From contig DATMIW010000013.1 in the NCBI GenBank assembly GCA_035554115.1, positions 94,848 through 158,847 of the forward strand: a stretch of 64,000 nt of DNA. Reading direction: 5' to 3'. Source of the DNA: CAXTSE01 sp035554115. GTDB taxonomy: Bacteria > Actinomycetota > Actinomycetes > Actinomycetales > Microbacteriaceae. This document shows, piece after piece, positions 58,787-64,000 of this stretch (position 1 is the first letter of the stretch; the number at the start of each line of letters is the position of its first letter). The notes under the pieces are model-generated. The model made no database searches. It was not told the origin of the DNA and saw only the letters and a program-made list of their open reading frames with translations. A program made the position numbers and the translations under genes.

Positions 58787-60412
58787 GTGACGGATGCAGA
58801 GTGGTGGCGCAGCGCGGTTATCTACCAGGTCTACCCGCGGTCGTTCGCGGATTCGACCGGAGACGGGGTCGGTGACCTGGCCGGCATCACCCCCCGTCTT
58901 CCTGCCCTTGCGGATCTCGGGGTCGATGCGGTCTGGCTGTCGCCGTTCATGACCTCCCCGCAGAAGGACGCCGGCTACGACGTGGCCGACTACTGCGATG
59001 TGGACCCGCTGTTCGGCTCGCTCGCCGACTTCGACGCGATGCGCGACAGGGCCCGCTCCCTCGGCCTGAAGGTCATCATCGACCTGGTGCCCAATCACAC
59101 CTCCACCGCGCACCGCTGGTTCACCGAGGCTCTCGCCGCCGGGCCGGGCTCCCCGGAACGAGACCGCTACCTCTTCCGACCGGGCCTGGGCGAAACCGGC
59201 GAGCTGCCCCCCAACAACTGGCAATCCGTGTTCGGCGGCCCCGCCTGGACCCGCATCACCGAGGCCGACGGCACCCCCGGCCCTTGGTACCTGCACCTCT
59301 TCGACAGCTCGCAGCCTGACCTCGACTGGACGAATCCGTGGGTGCACGACAGGTTCCGCGAGATCCTGCGCTTCTGGCTCGATCGGGGGGTCGACGGCTT
59401 CCGAGTGGATGTCGCTCACGGCCTCATAAAAGAGTCCGGCCTGCCCGACTACACCCCCGACACCACGCTCGGAGCCATGGACCCGTCGCCGTTCTGGGCA
59501 CAGGAGGACGTGCACGACATTTATCGCGACTGGCACCGGGTGCTCGCCGAATACGGCACCGAGCGCATCCTTGTCGCCGAGGCGTGGGTACTGCCACTCA
59601 CCCGCCTCGCCAACTGGGTGCGGCCCGACGAAATGCAGCAGGCCTTCAACTTCGGCTACCTCTCTACCGATTGGAACGCCGCCGCGCTGCGTGTCATCGT
59701 CGATGATTCGCTCGCCGCGTTTGAAGCCGTGGATGCGCCCAGCACCTGGGTTCTCTCGAATCACGACGTGATCCGACACGCCACCCGCTTCGGGCTCAAC
59801 CCGCCCCCGCCGCAGGGCACGGGCATCGGGCCCCTCACAGTGCCGCAGCCGGATGTCGCGCTCGGCCTGCAGCGTGCCCGTGCGGCGACAGCGTTCATGC
59901 TCGCGCTGCCCGGTTCGGCCTATCTCTATCAGGGTGAAGAACTGGGACTGCCCGAGGTGATCCACCTGCCGGATTCGGCGCGCCAAGACCCCACCTTCGC
60001 GCGGACGGCCGGCAAGATCTACGGGCGCGATGGATGCCGGGTGCCGATCCCGTGGGAGGCCGCGCTTCCGGCGGCAGGCTTCAGTCCCTCGGGCGAGAGT
60101 TGGCTGCCGCAACCTGCGGGGTGGCCCGGTTTTGCGCGCGATGTGCAGCTCGGGGTCGAGGGGTCGACCCTCGAGCTGTATCGCTCCCTGCTCACGCTGC
60201 GTCGCGAGCATGGACTCGGCACCGGGCATCTGCAGTGGCACGAATCCGGCAATGCCGATGTGCTGCAGTTTGAGGTGGGCGGGGTTACTGTCCTCGCCAA
60301 CACGGGTGCGGTTGCTGTCGCCCTGCCTGCGGGCCGGATCCTCGTCGCGAGCGGGTCGATTGACGGTGGTCTGCTGCCGGGCGACACCACTGTTTGGCTG
60401 ATCGCCGATTGA
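58787..60412 (+). CDS. GH13 alpha-glucosidase / oligo-1,6-glucosidase
   Basis: 541 residues from GTG 58787. The alpha-amylase-family regions are all present: DLVPNHTS (region I), GFRVDVAHG with the Asp nucleophile, VAEAWV with the acid/base Glu, and LSNHDVIRH with the third acid. It is a cytoplasmic enzyme (no signal peptide) that releases glucose from short alpha-glucosides such as trehalose- or isomaltose-type sugars. Its TGA stop is the TGA of a type A repeat. Confidence 0.93.
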   Translation: MTDAEWWRSAVIYQVYPRSFADSTGDGVGDLAGITPRLPALADLGVDAVWLSPFMTSPQKDAGYDVADYCDVDPLFGSLADFDAMRDRARSLGLKVIIDLVPNHTSTAHRWFTEALAAGPGSPERDRYLFRPGLGETGELPPNNWQSVFGGPAWTRITEADGTPGPWYLHLFDSSQPDLDWTNPWVHDRFREILRFWLDRGVDGFRVDVAHGLIKESGLPDYTPDTTLGAMDPSPFWAQEDVHDIYRDWHRVLAEYGTERILVAEAWVLPLTRLANWVRPDEMQQAFNFGYLSTDWNAAALRVIVDDSLAAFEAVDAPSTWVLSNHDVIRHATRFGLNPPPPQGTGIGPLTVPQPDVALGLQRARAATAFMLALPGSAYLYQGEELGLPEVIHLPDSARQDPTFARTAGKIYGRDGCRVPIPWEAALPAAGFSPSGESWLPQPAGWPGFARDVQLGVEGSTLELYRSLLTLRREHGLGTGHLQWHESGNADVLQFEVGGVTVLANTGAVAVALPAGRILVASGSIDGGLLPGDTTVWLIAD

Positions 60413-60439
60413 GTAGGCGCACCGTGCCGTATCGAAACC
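60407..60439. repeat. Type A repeat overlapping the glucosidase stop codon
   Basis: GATTGAGTAGGCGCACCG then TGCCGTATCGAAACC. The TGA of TTGAGTAG is the glucosidase stop (60410-60412). Confidence 0.75.
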
Positions 60440-60448
60440 GCGGCCCCG

Positions 60449-61348
60449 CTACCCCGCGTTGGCTTTCAACCACGCGAACGGGTCGACGCGCGCCCCTTCG
60501 ACGATGATCTCTAGATGCAGGTGCGGCCCGGTCGCTTGGCCTGTGCGTCCGACGAGACCGATGAACTCGCCGACCGCAATCGTCTGCCCTTGCACGAGTG
60601 GGACCGACCCGCGCTGCATATGCGCGTACAGACTCTGAACCTTCTGCCCCTTCACAACGTGGTCAATGGTCACGTACTGTCCGTACTCCCCATCGTCGGC
60701 CACAAGACTGACAGTGCCCGCTGCAATCGAATAGATAGGCGCACCTTCGCCCGGCAAGAAGTCGGTTCCGTTGTGAAATGTCGAACAGCTTCCACAGGGG
60801 GCGATGCGCGGGCCATAGGGCGAGCCGAGAGGAACTTCGACCGGGAACGGCCACCGGATGTTGCCCGTACCTACCCGATAGCTGTAGTCAACAGACGCGT
60901 ATTTGGCGGCCAGTTGGTCGGCCCACGACGACACCCCGTAGTCGTTGTGCTGCACAGACGGTGCGAGCGTGTCGCCCCCGACGACCACCGACTGACCAGA
61001 CGTGATGGATGCCACGCCCGCGTCGCCGGCAGCCCCGCCGCCGACGGGACCGAGCGCGTTCGCCGGCACGGACATCCCGACAGCGAGGGCACCTGCGAAC
61101 ACCATTGCGCCGACAGAAAGGAGGCGGGATCCGAGCGTACGCAGGGTGGGCCGCACGCGCTTCGTGGCGCGATCCGTCTTCGTCGGGACGCTTCGCCCAC
61201 GGGACCGACGCGCCGGTTTGTCGCGCGGCAACGGCACAGACCCTGTGGCCCTCTCGCGATCGCGCAATTCGCGGCGAGTGCGCGCCTCGGGTTCTGCGAG
61301 CGGCCGGTCGGTCTCGTCGGGCGCGAGAACGTCGTCGAATCCGGTCAT
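60449..61348 (-). CDS. M23-family peptidoglycan endopeptidase
   Basis: 299 residues from ATG 61348. An Arg/Glu-rich cytoplasmic N-terminus (~75 residues) is followed by one membrane helix (LSVGAMVFAGALAVGMSVPA) and an outer LytM domain. The zinc site is visible as FHNGTDFLPG (HxxxD) and GPHLHLEI (HxH); the domain ends RVDPFAWLKANAG. It cuts peptidoglycan cross-bridges at the cell surface. A ten-codon upstream frame (MSGRHKGGTR, from 61376, with GGAG) overlaps its start as ATGA and could couple translation. Confidence 0.9.
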   Translation of the reverse strand: MTGFDDVLAPDETDRPLAEPEARTRRELRDRERATGSVPLPRDKPARRSRGRSVPTKTDRATKRVRPTLRTLGSRLLSVGAMVFAGALAVGMSVPANALGPVGGGAAGDAGVASITSGQSVVVGGDTLAPSVQHNDYGVSSWADQLAAKYASVDYSYRVGTGNIRWPFPVEVPLGSPYGPRIAPCGSCSTFHNGTDFLPGEGAPIYSIAAGTVSLVADDGEYGQYVTIDHVVKGQKVQSLYAHMQRGSVPLVQGQTIAVGEFIGLVGRTGQATGPHLHLEIIVEGARVDPFAWLKANAG

Positions 61349-61548
61349 CGGGTCCCACCCTTGTGACGACCGGACATGGGGACTCCTCGGCGGCACGCAA
61401 AACTACCGCGGGTTTCGGTGACCCGAACTGTAGGAGCCGGGTGACGACTCCCCATGTTAACCAGTGGGGCACCGCGCATGTAACCCCCACGAGAGTGGGA
61501 CAGGCCAGGCGGTGCTCGGCGCGCAGGCACAGCGTTGCAAGAAAAATG

Positions 61549-61630
61549 TGGCGGGTGAGGGATTCGAACCCCCGAATGCAGAGCAGTCTGATTTACAGTC
61601 AGATCCCTTTGGCCGCTTGGGTAACCCGCC
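61549..61630 (-). tRNA. tRNA-Tyr (GTA)
   Basis: 82 nt with a long variable arm (class II). Acceptor GGCGGGT / ACCCGCC, anticodon stem-loop CTGACTGTAAATCAG with GTA, T-arm GGGGGTTCGAATCCCTC. Confidence 0.95.
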
Positions 61631-61710
61631 GTGGGCGCATCCACCCGATGTAGTCATCGACCGAAGGCGCTCGACAATCGTACAAGGTCCGGGGAATGGT
61701 CGGGACCATG

Positions 61711-61729
61711 GGTCTCGACAGGCTCGACC
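61711..61729. repeat. Dispersed repeat, type B
   Basis: GGTCTCGACAGGCTCGACC, identical to 62361-62379. It lies just past the stop codon of the transglycosylase gene. Confidence 0.8.
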
Positions 61730-61733
61730 GGCG

Positions 61734-62510
61734 TTAGCGTGCGGCGTTGTAGGCGGTGGCGAAGCGGGCAACGCGACCGAGGTAGATGTCACTTGAGTTG
61801 TAGGCCGAGACCGCGGCTCGCCATCCCGCCTCCGTGTCCATATGGATCGACGAGCGGCACAGATAGTTCGCCGAGGCCGTGACAGCGTCGTCAATGTTCT
61901 GTGGGTCTTGAACTCCGTCGCCATTCGCATCCACATGCCAGTTGCGCCAGGTCTGCGGAATCAACTGCATCGGCCCCACGGCGCGGTCGATCGCCGCATC
62001 GCCGTCGATCGCACCCTTGTCGCTGTCCGGGATGTTGGCGGTCGTCCCGCCGGCAAGCGCCACTCCCAGAATCGGCGGCGTGACCGTGCCATCCGGCCCG
62101 ATCGACGAACCACCGTGCCGGCCGTGGTCGCTTTCCGCGGCACCGATGCCGGCGAGGGTGGTCCATGAAAGGCCGCACTGCGGCATCTGCTGCGCTTTGA
62201 CGAGGGCCGCGCCGGCGTATGCCACGAGTGCGCGACGGGGGATGCCGGTGGCCGCACTCTGCGCGTCGGCCCAGTCCGCATCCACCAGGCCTGCGATGCC
62301 GGCGCCGGGGGTGGCAGCGGCAACCGGGGGAGCACCGGGCGGGGCCCAACGGGGCGCGGGGGTCTCGACAGGCTCGACCCCCGATGGGCCGCCCGCCGAG
62401 GACGGCGCAAAGATCAGCCATCCGAGGGCCACGAGCACCGCGAGGCCCACGACTCCCCCGATAACAGCGGGCACGACGGTACGGGAGGCGGGCACAGGAA
62501 GTTCTACCAT
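61734..62510 (-). CDS. Membrane-bound lytic transglycosylase (SLT fold)
   Basis: 258 residues from ATG 62510. One N-terminal membrane helix (VVPAVIGGVVGLAVLVALGW) and a Pro/Ala linker precede a lysozyme-like domain. The catalytic Glu is in GIGAAESDHG, AVGPMQLIPQTWRNW follows, then VTASANYLCR. It cleaves the MurNAc-GlcNAc bond of peptidoglycan outside the membrane. The linker contains SGVEPVETP, encoded by a type B repeat. The start lies only 6 bp from that of the divergent yajQ gene. Confidence 0.88.
   Translation of the reverse strand: MVELPVPASRTVVPAVIGGVVGLAVLVALGWLIFAPSSAGGPSGVEPVETPAPRWAPPGAPPVAAATPGAGIAGLVDADWADAQSAATGIPRRALVAYAGAALVKAQQMPQCGLSWTTLAGIGAAESDHGRHGGSSIGPDGTVTPPILGVALAGGTTANIPDSDKGAIDGDAAIDRAVGPMQLIPQTWRNWHVDANGDGVQDPQNIDDAVTASANYLCRSSIHMDTEAGWRAAVSAYNSSDIYLGRVARFATAYNAAR
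62361..62379. repeat. Type B repeat inside the transglycosylase coding region
   Basis: GGTCTCGACAGGCTCGACC in frame in the linker, read on the minus strand as VEPVET. Confidence 0.85.
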
Positions 62511-62516
62511 GGCGGC

Positions 62517-63005
62517 ATGGCAGATTCCTCTTTCGACATCGTCAGCAAGGTCGACCACATGGAGACCCAGAACGCGATGGGGCAGGCGCAGAAGGAGATT
62601 GCGCAACGGTACGACTTCAAGAATGTTGGCGCATCCATCGATTTCAGTGGCGAGAAGATCCTCATCAAAGCGAATGCCGAGGAGCGAGCAAAGGCCGTGC
62701 TCGAGGTGTTCGAGCAGAAACTGATCAAGCGCGGCATCTCGCTGCGATCGCTCGATGCTGGCGATCCCTATCCGAGCGGTAAGGAATACCGCATCGAGGC
62801 GAGCATGAAGAACGGAATTTCGAGCGACGACGCGAAGAAGATCGCGAAAATCATCCGCGACGAGGGACCCAAGAGCGTCAAGAGCCAAATCCAGGGCGAC
62901 GAGCTGCGCGTGCAGTCGAAGAGCCGCGACGACCTCCAGGCCGTGATCGCCCTGCTGAAGGGCAAAGATTTGGATGTCGCCCTGCAGTTCGTGAACATGC
63001 GGTGA
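62517..63005 (+). CDS. yajQ: YajQ-family nucleotide-binding protein
   Basis: 162 residues, full length. Family markers are DSSFDIVSKVDHMETQNAM, AQKEIAQRYDFKN, EEKIKA-like FSGEKILIKANAEERAKAV, and GISSDDAKKIAKIIRDEG. YajQ proteins have two ferredoxin-like folds, and Xanthomonas members bind cyclic di-GMP. No Shine-Dalgarno is evident and the start is 6 bp from the divergent gene, so translation may be leaderless. Confidence 0.95.
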   Translation: MADSSFDIVSKVDHMETQNAMGQAQKEIAQRYDFKNVGASIDFSGEKILIKANAEERAKAVLEVFEQKLIKRGISLRSLDAGDPYPSGKEYRIEASMKNGISSDDAKKIAKIIRDEGPKSVKSQIQGDELRVQSKSRDDLQAVIALLKGKDLDVALQFVNMR

Positions 63006-64000
63006 TACCTCTCGACTGGTTCGCTCTCCCCGAGTCGGTGAGCGTAACCATCGGCGTCGCGGCCATTGTGCTCGACGTGTCGATCCGCGTCTTCGCGCTG
63101 ATCTTCGTCCCGAGGAACCGCCGCCCGCAGACGGCCCTCGCCTGGCTTCTGCTGATCTTCTTCCAGCCCTATATCGGCATCATCCTGTTCTTCCTGCTCG
63201 GTCGCGCGCGGCTGCCGCGCAATCGCCGTCGGCGGCAGCGCGAGGTCAATGACTACATCCTCGAGACGACAGAAGGTTTCGAGAAGGTGAAGCGCGACCC
63301 CCCGTGGCCGCCGTGGCTCGAACCGATAGTCGAGCTCAATCGCAAGCTCGGCGCGATGCCTCTCGTGGGCGGCAATTCCGCCCGCATGTGGGCCGACAAT
63401 CAGGCGTCGCTCGACGCGATGGTGGCCGATATCAACGCGGCCGAGTCGACGATCCATGCCGAGTTCTACATCCTCTCGCTCGACTCGACGACCGAGCCGT
63501 TCTTCGAGGCACTGGATGCCGCCCACGCGCGCGGCGTGACAGTGCGGGTGCTGCTCGATCACCTCGGCAACTTCCCGTACCCCGGCTACCGTCGCACGGT
63601 GCGGCGTCTGAAGCGGATGGGGGTCGAGTGGCACCTGATGCTGCCGTTCCAGCCGTGGCGCCTTCTCATCCAGCGCCCGGACCTGCGCAACCACCGCAAG
63701 CTGCTCGTCATCGATGGCCAGGTGGGGTTCACGGGCTCGCAGAACATCATCGAGACCCCGTACCAGAAGCGCGGTAACCGTCGACGCGGGTTGCACTGGA
63801 AGGACTATATGGCGCGCTTCGAGGGTCCCGTCGTGGCGGGCATCGATGCCCTGTTCGTCACGGACTGGTACTCCGAGACGGGCCAGTTGCTCACGCGCGA
63901 AGCCGCCCCCGCCCGTCGCATGGGCGAAGGGCATCTCGACTGCCAGGTGGTGCCGTCGGGTCCGGGATTCCGCGGGGAAAACAATCTGCGCCTGTTCAAC
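63002..64000 (+). CDS. cls: Cardiolipin synthase, N-terminal part (runs off the window)
   Basis: At least 333 codons from GTG 63002, overlapping the yajQ stop as GTGA. Two N-terminal membrane segments (SVTIGVAAIVLDVSIRVFAL; ALAWLLLIFFQPYIGIILFF) are followed by a phospholipase D-type domain whose first HKD motif is NHRKLLVIDGQVGFTGSQNI. It condenses phosphatidylglycerols to cardiolipin in the membrane. The second HKD motif would lie beyond the window end. Confidence 0.93.
   Translation, partial: MIPLDWFALPESVSVTIGVAAIVLDVSIRVFALIFVPRNRRPQTALAWLLLIFFQPYIGIILFFLLGRARLPRNRRRRQREVNDYILETTEGFEKVKRDPPWPPWLEPIVELNRKLGAMPLVGGNSARMWADNQASLDAMVADINAAESTIHAEFYILSLDSTTEPFFEALDAAHARGVTVRVLLDHLGNFPYPGYRRTVRRLKRMGVEWHLMLPFQPWRLLIQRPDLRNHRKLLVIDGQVGFTGSQNIIETPYQKRGNRRRGLHWKDYMARFEGPVVAGIDALFVTDWYSETGQLLTREAAPARRMGEGHLDCQVVPSGPGFRGENNLRLFN

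Noticed and set aside
61345..61644. 99-residue minus-strand frame over tRNA-Tyr
   Set aside because: It overlaps the tRNA gene and is low-complexity. Only the ten-codon frame from 61376 with a ribosome site is worth noting.
62518..63005. Large minus-strand frame opposite yajQ and cls
   Set aside because: It is a reverse-strand shadow of well-conserved genes, with Arg/His/Glu-rich composition typical of high-GC artefacts.

Overview
The window looks like chromosome of a high-GC actinobacterium, most probably Microbacteriaceae. Support comes from the rplL/rplJ, rplA/rplK, nusG, secE, tRNA-Trp block, the many GTG starts, a long acidic extension on NusG, and two dispersed palindromic repeat families (GGTTGAGTAGC...GCGTATCGAAACC and GGTCTCGACAGGCTCGACC) that I associate with that family. 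There are no rRNA genes, CRISPR arrays, integrases or transposases.

Layout. 0-11.5 kb is core: an ABC exporter, a LuxR-type regulator, ribosomal protein operons with an L10 leader, a YqaJ-type nuclease, an oxidoreductase, nusG, secE and tRNA-Trp. aspC (11.6 kb) and the murB/hadB/hadA group (26.9-28.9 kb) are probably ancestral neighbours of that block. Between them lies a ~14 kb catabolic island: a two-component-type flavin monooxygenase, an MFS transporter, two GcvT/LigM-type O-demethylases, two LysR regulators, an extradiol dioxygenase, an FAH-family hydrolase, a [2Fe-2S] ferredoxin with its reductase, and a tandem pair of GcoA (CYP255)-like P450s. Together they could import and demethylate a methoxylated aromatic compound, then open the ring by meta cleavage.

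29-34 kb and 49-52 kb hold more of the same theme: TetR, LigM-like demethylase, luciferase-like monooxygenase and alpha/beta hydrolase on one side, and a second LigM-like demethylase with a MetF-like methylene-THF reductase on the other. A 14-bp palindrome (TATCCACTTGGATA) recurs in both promoter regions, which suggests one regulon. Four LigM-type paralogues in one window is striking.

Between these halves is the most unusual part, a minus-strand operon from 48.2 to 34.5 kb. It starts with a small YegP/DUF1508-like protein and continues with pstC, pstA, a PstS-like protein anchored by a C-terminal membrane helix, an 889-residue anchored PstS-related protein, a secreted PstS-like protein, a WxL-like secreted protein, a DUF916 (WxL-interacting) protein, a Gly/Asn-rich anchored protein, a sortase-fold protein without its catalytic residues, and pstB. 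A paralogue of the first gene sits just past pstB. It reads as a phosphate ABC transporter fused to a cell-surface WxL assembly.

52-58 kb carries an arsenic cassette (arsC, arsR, aqpS-like), an orphan minor-pilin trio followed by a decayed second aquaporin tail, a SnoaL-like and a VOC protein, and a frameshifted aldo/keto reductase. 58.4-64 kb returns to core: tRNA-Met, tRNA-Thr, a GH13 glucosidase, an M23 peptidase, tRNA-Tyr, a lytic transglycosylase, yajQ and the start of a cardiolipin synthase.
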